From Meishania sp964351985 (lineage in GTDB: Bacteria; Bacteroidota; Bacteroidia; Flavobacteriales; Flavobacteriaceae), in NCBI GenBank assembly GCA_964351985.1, contig CAYGPR010000014.1, forward strand, positions 1-64,000: 64,000 nucleotides of DNA. Direction: 5' to 3'. This document shows positions 9,815 to 17,972 of the stretch, piece by piece. Position 1 is the stretch's first letter. Each line of letters starts with the position of its first letter. Position numbers and translations under genes: made by a program. The notes below the pieces were generated by a model. That model saw only the letters and a list, made by a program, of their open reading frames with translations. It ran no database searches and was not told where the DNA came from.

Positions 9815-10080
9815 GAATTTGGTTCGCATCATTTTTTTTGTGATGGGATTAAAAGGGAATCCAGTGCAATTCTGGAGCTGTTCCCGCAACTGTAAGCTTT
9901 GTCCGCCAGCTGGCGGATGGCTACCATTTTCTTCGAATACCACTGCTTGTGCCAAATTTATTTTGGCATCTGTTTATTTAGGATTTAGGCCTAATTGGAC
10001 AAATCCTGAAACAAGTTCAGAACAGGCGGGAAGGTCGATGGTAGCACGCAAGTCAGGAGACCTGCCAATTCAAACAAATC
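9815..10080 (+). ncRNA. Cobalamin (AdoCbl) riboswitch upstream of btuB-like gene
   Basis: The conserved core is clear. GGGAATCCAGTG (9855-9866) is followed by the CCCGCAACTGTA core (9883-9894), and the B12 box AGTCAGGAGACCTGCC is at 10051-10066. A helix CATCA/TGATG lies upstream (about 9829-9845). The 3' part holds further hairpins, for example TGCCAAA/TTTTGGCA near 9950-9969. The stretch between core and B12 box is longer than in compact cobalamin riboswitches because a palindromic repeat sits at 9902-9917. It precedes the plus-strand receptor gene by about 75 bases, so cobalamin binding should lower receptor synthesis. The open frame across this region is not a gene. Exact ends are approximate. 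Confidence 0.95.
9902..9917. repeat. Perfect 16-bp palindrome inside the riboswitch
   Basis: TCCGCCAGCTGGCGGA is self-complementary over its full length. The same word is, to my knowledge, a frequent intergenic repeat core in Flavobacteriaceae. Here it forms the tip of a peripheral stem between the conserved core and the B12 box of the cobalamin riboswitch. Confidence 0.8.
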
Positions 10081-10084
10081 ATGT

Positions 10085-10136
10085 TAAACTTTCGGGATAA
10101 AAGTTTACGTATGGGTACAGACATACTATTCTCCCG
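10085..10136 (+). promoter_or_regulatory. Probable riboswitch expression platform
   Basis: TAAACTTT (10085-10092) pairs with AAAGTTTA (10100-10107). The loop of this hairpin holds CGGGA (10093-10097), which is complementary to TCCCG at 10132-10136. A second helix GTATG/CATAC (10109-10113 with 10122-10126) lies between, and TTTATTAG follows. The first hairpin and the long-range pairing could compete or form a pseudoknot, so this looks like the switching part between the B12 aptamer and the btuB start at 10155. Confidence 0.55.
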
Positions 10137-10154
10137 TTTATTAGATTAAACGAA

Positions 10155-12023
10155 ATGAACAAAAATTTTTTTGGCCTTTGTGCTGGTGCACTGGTATGCT
10201 TCAATGTTGTTGGACAGCAACAAGAAAACGATTCAGCGAACATTCAAGTTTTGGACGAGGTCGTCGTCAGCGATTCACGCTTTGAACTGAAACGTGAAAA
10301 TTCTGGAAAAACAGTAATCAAAATTTCTTCGGAGGAGCTTGGAAGAAATCAAGGTAGGTCCGTGGCCGAAATCATAAACGCCAAAAGCGGCATCGAAATT
10401 GCTGGAAGCCGAGGTAGGGAAGGTGCTATTCTAGGGGTTTTTGCCCGGGGCGGACGCGGACGCCAAGTCTTGGTGCTTATCGATGGCGTTCGTGTAAGCG
10501 ACCCCTCTTCTTTTTCGCAGGAATACGATCTGCGGTTGCTTTCTTCTGCGAACATAGAGTCCATCGAAATTGTAAAGGGAGCTTCTAGCACTTTATACGG
10601 TACAAATGCAGCTACAGCTGTAATAAATATCACTACAAAAAAGGCATCTGTAGAAAAAGTGAAATTGAATATTCAGACAAATCGGGGCACGAACCAAACC
10701 AATGAAGATCAAAACTATGATCTTGCAAGTGCTTATAACGGAGTCAATCTTAGCGGAACCTTAAACAAATTTAATTATCAAATCGCTTTTGCAAATCGAT
10801 ATTCAGAAGGTCTCTCCGCCTTGATAACACCTGAAAATCTTGAAGATGTTTTTTCAACCTATAGTACCGACATTAATGTAGGATATCGATTTTCGAACTC
10901 CTTTACAATCAATGTTTACGCAAATCAGACGAAGTTAAGAACGGATTATGATGAATCTTTTGGGTTGATTGAGGCCCCTTATCTTTTTAAAAGCGAACAA
11001 AAACGAGCAGGGTTATCCTCAGAATTTAAATATAATAAAGGGGCGTTGCGCCTGAATGCGGGCTATGCGGACTATGATTCTGAAAATATCAGTGCTTTTC
11101 CGAGTACTTTCAAAGGAGATAATTTTACCATAGATCTTTACAATAAACTTGTTATCGGCAATCAATTTCATACCATAATCGGCATGAATTATATTAAGGA
11201 CAGAACGGAATTTGACATCAAAAAGGAGTTTGCCATTTTCGACCCGTATGTAAACGTAGTTTATGTATCCGATTTTGGGTTGAACCTCAACATGGGGGGG
11301 CGTTTGAATAACCATTCTGAATATGGCAATCACCTTGTGTTTAACGTGAATCCTTCGTATTCATTCAAAACGCAAAACGGGTATCTTAAATTTCTAGGTT
11401 CGTATGCCACCTCTTATATCACGCCTTCGTTGACCCAATTGTTCAGTAGTTTTGGGGCGAACCCTGATTTGGAACCTGAAGAAAATAGAACGCTCGAAGG
11501 CGGATTTGAATACGCAATAGACCAAGATTTAAGATTTAGCAGTGTTTATTTCAACAGGAAAGAGGAAAATGCCGTGCTCTACAATAACCAAACGGGACTG
11601 TATTCCAATGCTACTTCTGTCATAGACGCCCAAGGAGTTGAACTCGAGGTTATTTGGAAGCCTTTGAAAAAACTGAACTTTACCGGAAATTATACCTTTA
11701 CAGAAAGAAAAGGCGATGCCGCAATTCGAATACCTAAGCATAAAATAAACGCGGGTTTGGCATATGAACTTTCCGAAAAAACCAATGCATCTTTGAACTA
11801 TGCGCTCACCGGAACGCGTTTTGATACTGATTTCGGCACCTTTGAAAATATATCACTACCAAATTATTCCTTGGTCGACTTTTATTTGGAACATCAGTTG
11901 CTTCCCAAGAGATTGAAACTCTTTTTTGCTATGTCTAATGTGTTCAATGAAGACTATACCGAAATCATTGGTTTTACCACAAGGGGAAGAAACATACGGG
12001 CAGGTCTGAACTTGACTTTATAA
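10155..12023 (+). CDS. btuB: TonB-dependent outer-membrane cobalamin receptor, BtuB-like
   Basis: 622 residues, the size of BtuB-type receptors. It has a signal peptide ending about residue 20. An N-terminal LDEVVVSDSRF segment follows, where a TonB box would lie. The plug domain spans about 45-160 (KTVIKISSEELGRNQG, FARGGRGRQVLVLIDGVRV, SIEIVKGASSTLYGTNAATA). The C-terminal beta-barrel ends in ITEPL-like FTTRGRNIRAGLNLTL with aromatic and hydrophobic alternation. There is no long carboxypeptidase-like N-terminal domain, unlike SusC-type receptors. The cobalamin riboswitch directly upstream makes B12 or another corrinoid the best substrate guess; btuFCD run divergently. Confidence 0.92.
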   Translation: MNKNFFGLCAGALVCFNVVGQQQENDSANIQVLDEVVVSDSRFELKRENSGKTVIKISSEELGRNQGRSVAEIINAKSGIEIAGSRGREGAILGVFARGGRGRQVLVLIDGVRVSDPSSFSQEYDLRLLSSANIESIEIVKGASSTLYGTNAATAVINITTKKASVEKVKLNIQTNRGTNQTNEDQNYDLASAYNGVNLSGTLNKFNYQIAFANRYSEGLSALITPENLEDVFSTYSTDINVGYRFSNSFTINVYANQTKLRTDYDESFGLIEAPYLFKSEQKRAGLSSEFKYNKGALRLNAGYADYDSENISAFPSTFKGDNFTIDLYNKLVIGNQFHTIIGMNYIKDRTEFDIKKEFAIFDPYVNVVYVSDFGLNLNMGGRLNNHSEYGNHLVFNVNPSYSFKTQNGYLKFLGSYATSYITPSLTQLFSSFGANPDLEPEENRTLEGGFEYAIDQDLRFSSVYFNRKEENAVLYNNQTGLYSNATSVIDAQGVELEVIWKPLKKLNFTGNYTFTERKGDAAIRIPKHKINAGLAYELSEKTNASLNYALTGTRFDTDFGTFENISLPNYSLVDFYLEHQLLPKRLKLFFAMSNVFNEDYTEIIGFTTRGRNIRAGLNLTL

Positions 12024-12028
12024 CAATT

Positions 12029-12063
12029 AAAAGCCCGAACGAATACTATTCGTTCGGGCTTTT
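12029..12063. terminator. Bidirectional intrinsic terminator between btuB and S41 protease
   Basis: A 16-bp perfect stem (AAAAGCCCGAACGAAT, 12029-12044, with its complement at 12048-12063) closes a 3-base loop. T runs flank it in both directions, so it can end btuB on the plus strand and the protease gene on the minus strand. Confidence 0.93.
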
Positions 12064-12077
12064 AAAAACTATGACTC

Positions 12078-13544
12078 TTATTGAAAATTGATATCCAAAG
12101 GTTTGTCCAAGACCATATTATCCCTCATCGGGGTAAACATTTTTGAACTGGTCATAACATTAGCGGGCATTCTTACCGTAAAATCTCTCTTACTCGAAAC
12201 ACCGGTAATCTCTTGAAGGGCTCGTGCCAACAATGGTTCGTTCTGGTCACCCAATACACCGAGGTTTTCTAAATCTTCTTGAAGCTCGATGTTGGGTTCC
12301 AATCCGTTTGTATAGTCTGAGAACCCATCGGCATTTTCATTACGCCCTACAAGCGGCTGTATGGCCCATTGGTTATTTGGTTTGATATTGGACTCCCTGT
12401 CGGGATTGAAAATATAACTTCCCTGTGCATCGTCTACCATCGTAATCGAAAATTCATTTTTACCCCGTGTGGTTTCACCAATATGGATGACATTCATATA
12501 TGGGGCCAAACCGTTCATGACCAACTCACTCGCCGAGGCCGAACTGCCCGTGGCAATGATATAAACCTGATTCAAATTTAAAGCATTTAAAGGGGTACCA
12601 TCACTAGTCTTGTCTGCAAAATAATCTTCCAATTGCTCATCACTGAATTGAGATTGAACTTTGGAATTCCAACGTTGTCTCAAAAAGAGGTTATCGGTGT
12701 TTGTACCGTAAATCATACTCGATAACAGCCTAGCGGAGTTTACCGAACCGCCCGGGTTGTAGCGTAGATCAAGTACAAGATTCGTGACTCCGGCAGCTTT
12801 TAAATCCCCAATGGCGTTGTTCAAGTCTTCATCGTATTCATTGGTAAAGCCGTTGTAGACCAGATAGCCGATTATTTCGCCGTTGATGTCAAAAGACTTC
12901 GAAAGAAAGACAGGGTTCTCCGCTAAATTCGGCTGTTTGGTCAGGGTAACCTCCTTATCATTGGGTGTAACCGTGTTGTTACTAATATCGGCCATGTTCA
13001 GTGTGTAGGTATCTTCGTCACCGAACAAAAGTTCTTGATAGTTGTTGATGTCCAACGTCGTTCCATTGACACCTGTGAAAAGTTCACCTCGGCTGATGTC
13101 TTTTGTAGAAGCATCTGAACCGGGTACAATGTATCTCACATAACCGAAAAGTTCATCGCTCCCTTGAAAACGTACTATTCCGAATTCAAGACCGTTACTT
13201 TTTGAAATTCCCGAAAGTGCTTGGGTAAGTTCTTTGTAATCTTCGGAGTAAAAACTGAAACGATCTTCGTTAAAGAGTAGGCGGTTATCAAAAAAGGCCG
13301 CTGGATCATCTTCAGAAGCCAAAAACTCTTCGTAAGCCTTGTTACCTTCGGTGGTATTGGCGAATTTGTTATCGGCGAGATTGGCAACATCTTCTTGCCA
13401 AAAATACCATTGGTTCATGGCCCTCCACATAAAATCTTGAACGGTCAAATCGGCGGAAGGACCTGGGGGAATATTATCATCATCTTTTTTACAGGCGGTA
13501 AACAAAAGACCCGTAGCTAGGAACAACAAGAAAATTTTTTTCAT
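12078..13544 (-). CDS. S41 family peptidase lipoprotein (tail-specific protease type), copy 1
   Basis: 488 residues. Lipobox FTAC puts the lipidated cysteine at residue 18. A helical N-terminal domain (VQDFMWRAMNQWYFWQEDV) comes next, then a PDZ-like region around ISRGELFTGVNGTTLD, then the S41 core. The core holds YNPGGSVNSARLLSS, the catalytic serine in ATGSSASASELVMNG and the lysine in ETTRGKN, giving a Ser-Lys dyad. It should be exported and tethered by lipid; the target is unknown. The ATG at 13544 is chosen because it gives a proper signal peptide; an in-frame ATG 16 codons upstream does not. It is a tandem paralogue of the next gene, from which it is separated by a hairpin-bearing gap. 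Confidence 0.9.
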   Translation of the reverse strand: MKKIFLLFLATGLLFTACKKDDDNIPPGPSADLTVQDFMWRAMNQWYFWQEDVANLADNKFANTTEGNKAYEEFLASEDDPAAFFDNRLLFNEDRFSFYSEDYKELTQALSGISKSNGLEFGIVRFQGSDELFGYVRYIVPGSDASTKDISRGELFTGVNGTTLDINNYQELLFGDEDTYTLNMADISNNTVTPNDKEVTLTKQPNLAENPVFLSKSFDINGEIIGYLVYNGFTNEYDEDLNNAIGDLKAAGVTNLVLDLRYNPGGSVNSARLLSSMIYGTNTDNLFLRQRWNSKVQSQFSDEQLEDYFADKTSDGTPLNALNLNQVYIIATGSSASASELVMNGLAPYMNVIHIGETTRGKNEFSITMVDDAQGSYIFNPDRESNIKPNNQWAIQPLVGRNENADGFSDYTNGLEPNIELQEDLENLGVLGDQNEPLLARALQEITGVSSKRDFTVRMPANVMTSSKMFTPMRDNMVLDKPLDINFQ

Positions 13545-14000
13545 TGGAGCAATTATTAATGAGGTTTTAATCAATAAAATGTATTTGACCACTAGTGAAG
13601 CTTTGGAACGCGCCCATATCGTGGTCGTTTTTTTAACTGGACATTACAATAGCACACCCAATCAATTATCGTTCCAGATTACCGAATATAAAAGATAGGG
13701 GGCAATATCTAAACTCTTAACGTATGTACGTAAACATTTAGTCTTTGGTTGCCAAAATAAATTAAAAAAGGCTTAGAAAAGGTAAGCTTTAACCTATTAT
13801 TATGTTTTGTCGGGAGAAGATTTTTTAGATTCTTGGGTTTAAAAGCCTGATTGTACAGCAAAGGTAAATCATATAAAATGGATTTTTATAAATAATTTAG
13901 CCTTGGCGATTTACCGCCAAGGCTAAACTTGATTTTCTTACATGAAGAAGAACAAATATGTTCGAATTTGCTATTCTAATTAGAATTTACGTTATAAATT
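13545..14000. other. 456-bp intergenic gap between the two S41 genes
   Basis: No credible ORF on either strand. It holds the terminator-like hairpin at 13896-13927 and the upstream region of protease copy 1. TACCTTTG on the minus strand (13866-13859) matches the -7 consensus but lacks a -33 TTG at the right distance. Nothing else stands out. Confidence 0.6.
13896..13927 (-). terminator. Hairpin after S41 copy 2, probable terminator
   Basis: A perfect 13-bp stem TTTAGCCTTGGCG (13896-13908) with its complement at 13915-13927 has a 6-base loop. On the minus strand it follows the stop of the protease at 14001 by about 75 bases and is followed by an A/T-rich but interrupted T tract. Confidence 0.7.
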
Positions 14001-15575
14001 TTACTGTTCCGATGCGGCATTTGCCTTTATTTTCAACCCGATTGCACTCTTATCTACGATCAATCTATCTGCAAAAGGCTTTTTTAGTTTTGAACTTGTA
14101 ACGAGATCTACGGGCATTTCTGGTATGAAGCCACGTTTTGTGGTAGATCCAGTAATCTCGGCGATGGCCCTTGCAAATAGAGGTTCTTCGGGGTCTCCGA
14201 GAACACCTAGGTTAATGATATCCTCGGCGAGCTCAATATCAGGAACCAATCCACTTGAATAATCCGAAAAGCCGTCGGAATTTTCGGCCGTCACGATAAT
14301 AGGTTGAATGGCCCATTGATTGTTGGGATTGATTTGACCTTCTCGGTCTGGGTTATAGAAGTTTCCATTTTCGGGGTCGTCAACGAAGGTATTGGATCCT
14401 TGGTTTTTTCCGACTGTTGTAGTACCAATATGGACGACATCAATATAGGGTTCCAAGCCGACCATAACCAATTCGCTTGCCGAAGCCGACCTATCTGTAG
14501 CCAAAACATAGACCTTGTTCAGGTTAAGCGTGTTTAAGGGAGTATCAGAATTGCCGTGAATGATACCCGTAGTGGTAAGAAAATAATTCAAAAAGTCATC
14601 GGGTTCCAATTGCGCCTCGATCTTGGCATTGTATTTATCCTTGTAAAAAATTTCACTTTCACTTCTTCCGGATATGAGACTTGCCAATACTGCCGAGGTA
14701 TGTGACGAACCACCAAGGTTGTAACGCAAATCGAGCACCAAATCAGTGACTCCGGCAGCGACGAAATCCCCGAAAACTTGATTAAGGGCTTCCCCAGAAC
14801 CACCCACGAATTGGTTGTACATCAGGTAACCTATTTTAGCTCCTCCTTGATCTACTATATTCGTAACTAGAATTGGATCTTCTTCCAAGCCTTCCATTTT
14901 GGTCAAAACGATTTCTTTACCATTGGGTACCAAAGTATTGTCTTCAACATCGGCCATATTCAGGGTATAGGTATCCTCATCACCGAATAACAGATCAATG
15001 TAATTGTCAAGGTTCAGACTGGTGCCGTTCACTCCGACGAAAATATCGCCTCGCCTAATGTCTTTCGTAGAAGCATCGGAGTCTTTTACAATGTAGTTCA
15101 CGAACCCGAGAACGTCATTACCCGAGCCGTACAATGATAAACCGAATTCTAGACCGTTACTTTTTGTAATCCCAGCAAAAAGATTTACAAGGTCTTTATA
15201 GTTTTCACTGTAACCACTAAATCGATCTCCTGAAAAAAGAAGTTTGTCTTCAAAAAACTTGCCTGGATCTGGTTCAGCCGCAAGAAACTCTAAATAAGCG
15301 GCCTCACCTTCATCGGTCTCTGGAAAACGGGTATCCGACAAATCGGGCATCTCACCCTGCCAAAGATAATAGGCGTTCATGGTCTGCCACATAAAATTCT
15401 GAACGATGACCGTTGCCGGATCAATGGATTCCGGTTCTGGTTCTGGTTCCGGTTCCGACTCCGGTTCTGGCTCCGGTACTTGAGTTACGGGTTTTATAAA
15501 CGGCTCATCATCGTTTTTTTTACAAGAATTGAATACAAGCCCTACGGCAAGGAACAATAACAAATACTTTTTCAT
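14001..15575 (-). CDS. S41 family peptidase lipoprotein, copy 2, with Pro-Glu tether
   Basis: 524 residues, a paralogue of the downstream gene with the same order: lipobox FNSC (Cys18), helical domain (VQNFMWQTMNAYYLWQGEM), PDZ-like part (IRRGDIFVGVNGTSLN), and S41 core with catalytic Ser in ATDRSASASELVMVG and Lys in TTTVGKN. Unlike copy 1, it has an acidic proline-glutamate stretch at about residues 34-50 between lipid anchor and enzyme, suggesting a stiff spacer. It ends with an extra 15 or so residues (LKIKANAASEQ). Its start lies 223 bases from the divergent ECF sigma gene. Substrates are unknown; the shared PHIG.T..GKN active-site block points to gene duplication. Confidence 0.9.
   Translation of the reverse strand: MKKYLLLFLAVGLVFNSCKKNDDEPFIKPVTQVPEPEPESEPEPEPEPESIDPATVIVQNFMWQTMNAYYLWQGEMPDLSDTRFPETDEGEAAYLEFLAAEPDPGKFFEDKLLFSGDRFSGYSENYKDLVNLFAGITKSNGLEFGLSLYGSGNDVLGFVNYIVKDSDASTKDIRRGDIFVGVNGTSLNLDNYIDLLFGDEDTYTLNMADVEDNTLVPNGKEIVLTKMEGLEEDPILVTNIVDQGGAKIGYLMYNQFVGGSGEALNQVFGDFVAAGVTDLVLDLRYNLGGSSHTSAVLASLISGRSESEIFYKDKYNAKIEAQLEPDDFLNYFLTTTGIIHGNSDTPLNTLNLNKVYVLATDRSASASELVMVGLEPYIDVVHIGTTTVGKNQGSNTFVDDPENGNFYNPDREGQINPNNQWAIQPIIVTAENSDGFSDYSSGLVPDIELAEDIINLGVLGDPEEPLFARAIAEITGSTTKRGFIPEMPVDLVTSSKLKKPFADRLIVDKSAIGLKIKANAASEQ
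15426..15476 (-). repeat. In-gene repeat coding a Pro-Glu tether
   Basis: Degenerate six-base units (GGTTCT/GGTTCC on the plus strand) encode seven P-E pairs broken by two serines at residues 34-50 of the second S41 lipoprotein. The repeat lies right after the lipidation site and can expand or shrink in steps of two codons without a frameshift. Confidence 0.85.
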
Positions 15576-15725
15576 AATTTTTTATTTTTTGTGGTTTCAC
15601 TTGGCCTTACGGTAATGGTATACCAAATATTGGGATATTTAGGGGCTTAATCTTCATATTCAAATAGCTATCATTGCAACCAAGGCGGAACAATTTAGTT
15701 AATAAGCGATGAAAAAAAAATTATT

Positions 15726-15752
15726 TGTAACAAAATTCGTTGTATATCGTCT
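15726..15752 (+). promoter_or_regulatory. Candidate ECF-type promoter for the sigma factor operon
   Basis: TGTAAC (15726-15731), 16 bases, then CGTCT (15748-15752): this fits the general AAC / CGTC pattern of ECF sigma-dependent promoters, about 47 bases before the sigma gene start. It suggests that the sigma factor drives its own operon. Confidence 0.55.
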
Positions 15753-15798
15753 TCCTTATGTAACCGATTAAAGAAGGTTTACAATCAACAATCAAAAA

Positions 15799-16308
15799 AT
15801 GAATCAGGCGGATTTTCTGAACATAGTGATGCCTTTTAAGGACAAATTGTACCGATTGGCCAAAAGGCTACTGGTTTCGACCGAAGAAGCGGAGGACGCC
15901 ACGCAAGAGATATTGCTCAAATTGTGGTCGAAGAACAAAGTGATGGAAAGCTATAATAATGTGGAGGCCTTTGCCATGACAATGACCAAAAACTTTTGTC
16001 TCGATAGGTTAAAGTCCAAACAAGCAAGCAATTTGACACTGGTGCACAGTAATTACAGTGATGGAAATAGTTCATTGCAAAGCCAGGTAGAGGCAAAAGA
16101 CAGTATAAACTGGGTAGAGAGAATTATGGAAGAGCTGCCCGAACAACAAAAAATGGTGCTTCAATTGCGAGATGTCGAAGAATATGATTTTGACGAAATC
16201 GGGGCCCTTTTAGATATGAAACCCACAGCAATACGTGTCGCACTTTCCCGGGCACGGAAAACGGTACGGGAAAAATTAATGCAAAAACATAGTTATGGAA
16301 TTGGATAA
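15799..16308 (+). CDS. RNA polymerase ECF sigma-70 factor
   Basis: 169 residues with both ECF regions. Region 2 (about residues 10-75) includes EEAEDATQEILLKLW and AFAMTMTKNFCLDRLKSK. Region 4 (about 110-165) includes LPEQQKMVLQLRDVEEYDFDEIG and the recognition helix around AIRVALSRARKTV. It directs RNA polymerase to a small regulon. The operon continues with a membrane protein whose start overlaps this gene by 14 bases and then DUF4252 genes, an arrangement common in Flavobacteriaceae. A candidate ECF promoter lies upstream. Complete; start supported by length. Confidence 0.93.
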   Translation: MNQADFLNIVMPFKDKLYRLAKRLLVSTEEAEDATQEILLKLWSKNKVMESYNNVEAFAMTMTKNFCLDRLKSKQASNLTLVHSNYSDGNSSLQSQVEAKDSINWVERIMEELPEQQKMVLQLRDVEEYDFDEIGALLDMKPTAIRVALSRARKTVREKLMQKHSYGIG

Positions 16309-16729
16309 CATAGAAAAATTATTGGAAAAGTATTTTGAGGCCACCACTACGGTCGCCGAAGAAGAAACCTTACGAACGTATTTCTCACAAGAAAGTGTAG
16401 CGACACATCTAGAGCAGTATGCCCCCATGTTTCAATATTTTTCCAAGGCCAAAGAAGAACGGTACACGAAGCAGGTAGCACTAAAACCTAGAAGAAACTA
16501 TACGAAGTGGTTATCCGTTGCGGCAGTGGCAGTTCTACTGTTTGGCATCTATTTTGGTAACGATTACCGACAACAGCAGCTCGCGGAGCAAGAACAGGCC
16601 TTAATAGCGTACAATGAAACAAAAAAAGCATTGAACCTTTTGGCCGAAAATTTTGAACGAGGTACCGAAAAAGTAGCTTATTTGAACGAGTTTGAACAAA
16701 CAAAACAAAAAATTTACAACAACAAATAA
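16295..16729 (+). CDS. Membrane protein, probable anti-sigma partner
   Basis: 144 residues: a soluble N-terminal helix-rich part (LLEKYFEATTTVAEEETL), one transmembrane segment at about 70-88 (WLSVAAVAVLLFGIYFG), and a coiled, glutamine-rich C-terminus that should lie in the periplasm. The 14-base overlap with the ECF sigma gene and the one-helix topology fit an anti-sigma factor. I see no zinc-binding HxxxCxxC motif, so this is inference from position and topology, not from a family signature. Confidence 0.75.
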   Translation: MELDNIEKLLEKYFEATTTVAEEETLRTYFSQESVATHLEQYAPMFQYFSKAKEERYTKQVALKPRRNYTKWLSVAAVAVLLFGIYFGNDYRQQQLAEQEQALIAYNETKKALNLLAENFERGTEKVAYLNEFEQTKQKIYNNK

Positions 16730-16741
16730 TAATTAGAAATC

Positions 16742-17293
16742 ATGAAAAAACCCCTCATAGTAGTATTACTCGCGATTTTACCCTTTACCGGGTTTGCACA
16801 ATCTTTATTCGATAAATACGAAGATTTAGATAATGTGAGTGCCGTAGTGGTAAACAAAAGCATGTTCAATCTTTTGAGCCAAATTGACGTAGAGGTCGAT
16901 GACCCTGAAGCAAAAGATTTTATGGATATCGCCCAAAGCCTGAACAACCTGAAAGTATTTATAACGGAAGATAAAAAGATTTCTGCCGACATGAAGGCAT
17001 CCGTTGACAGTTACCTAAAATCGGCAAAATTGGAAGAGCTGATGCGGGTCAAGGATAAAGATGCCAATGTGAAGTTTTACATTCGCGAAGGTAAAGACTC
17101 CGACCATGTCAGCGAATTGCTCATGTTCGTGACCGGACTAAAAGATTCGGGTGTCGATGTCGATGTCAATGGTAGAAAGTTCGAAACCGTACTACTTTCT
17201 CTGACAGGAAATATTGATTTGAACAAGATTGGTTCTTTAACAAAAAAAATGAACCTTCCTGACGAGTTGAATAAAGCCGGAGAAAAGAATTAA
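16742..17293 (+). CDS. DUF4252 protein, copy 1
   Basis: 183 residues with a signal peptide (cleavage about residue 19, after TGFAQ). Mature start is SLFDKYEDLDNVSAVVVNK. The DUF4252 domain fills the rest, with LKVFITEDKK and the conserved MRVKDKDANVKFYIREGKD block near residue 100-119. Function of the family is unknown; its members are secreted or periplasmic in Bacteroidota and often travel with ECF sigma genes, as here. 13 bases separate it from the anti-sigma-like gene. It is clearly paralogous to the next gene (same SIFDKFED/SLFDKYED start and KDKDANVKFYI core). Confidence 0.88.
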   Translation: MKKPLIVVLLAILPFTGFAQSLFDKYEDLDNVSAVVVNKSMFNLLSQIDVEVDDPEAKDFMDIAQSLNNLKVFITEDKKISADMKASVDSYLKSAKLEELMRVKDKDANVKFYIREGKDSDHVSELLMFVTGLKDSGVDVDVNGRKFETVLLSLTGNIDLNKIGSLTKKMNLPDELNKAGEKN

Positions 17294-17305
17294 CAAAAAG
17301 TGATG

Positions 17306-17336
17306 GACGGGTAGTTCACAGAAAGTACTACCCGTT
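17306..17336 (+). promoter_or_regulatory. Intercistronic hairpin between DUF4252 paralogues
   Basis: GACGGGTAGT (17306-17315) pairs with ACTACCCGTT (17327-17336, last pair G-U), leaving an 11-base loop. No T run follows, so it is more likely an mRNA stability or processing element within the operon than a terminator. Confidence 0.6.
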
Positions 17337-17393
17337 CTAAATATTCATCAAAATCAACAACCTGCCTACCCGCAGTTCAAAAAACGAACAATC

Positions 17394-17942
17394 ATGAAAA
17401 AAGTATTAGTAGTTCTCGCCCTTATTCCATTCTTTGGATTTTCACAATCGATCTTCGATAAGTTCGAAGACATGAACGACGTTGCCTCGGTAACGATTAA
17501 TAGCAGTATGATCCGTCTTGCGGGAAATCTTGCAGCTCTTGATGATGACGATCAAGATGCCCAAGATTTTAAGGATATCGCACATAGCCTAGACGGACTC
17601 AAAGTATTCATTACACAAAATGCCGATGTGGCAGAAGACATGGGTGCCACGGTAAAGAAGTATCTTAAATCTTCTTCTTTGGAAGAATTGATGCGTATAA
17701 AAGATAAAGATGCCAATGTTAAATTCTACATCAAACAAGGTAAGGATGAAGACCATGTCAGCGAGCTATTGATGTTCGTTTCTGGAATCAGTGAGAGTGA
17801 CATCGATATCAATGGGAGAAAATTCGAAAGCGTTCTAGTGTCGATGACAGGTGATATCGATTTGAATAAAATAGGATCTTTGACCAAAAAAATGGATCTT
17901 CCACATGATCTGAACAAGGCAGGAAAAAAAGGAGATCGCTAA
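17394..17942 (+). CDS. DUF4252 protein, copy 2
   Basis: 182 residues. Signal peptide ends near residue 18 (FFGFSQ), followed by SIFDKFEDMNDVASVTINSS and the conserved MRIKDKDANVKFYIKQGKDE block. The C-terminal DINGRKFESVLVSMTGDID parallels copy 1 almost residue by residue, so the two arose by tandem duplication. It probably acts in the periplasm; no enzymatic residues are evident. The 100-base gap before it holds a strong hairpin that may uncouple its expression from copy 1. Base use matches its neighbours. Confidence 0.88.
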   Translation: MKKVLVVLALIPFFGFSQSIFDKFEDMNDVASVTINSSMIRLAGNLAALDDDDQDAQDFKDIAHSLDGLKVFITQNADVAEDMGATVKKYLKSSSLEELMRIKDKDANVKFYIKQGKDEDHVSELLMFVSGISESDIDINGRKFESVLVSMTGDIDLNKIGSLTKKMDLPHDLNKAGKKGDR

Positions 17943-17972
17943 AAATGACACATTATAAATTAAAATAGGAAA

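Noticed and set aside
9630..10100. Open reading frame across the btuF start and the riboswitch
   Set aside because: It covers the conserved cobalamin riboswitch and the divergent control region, has no protein-like composition, and is explained by the RNA.
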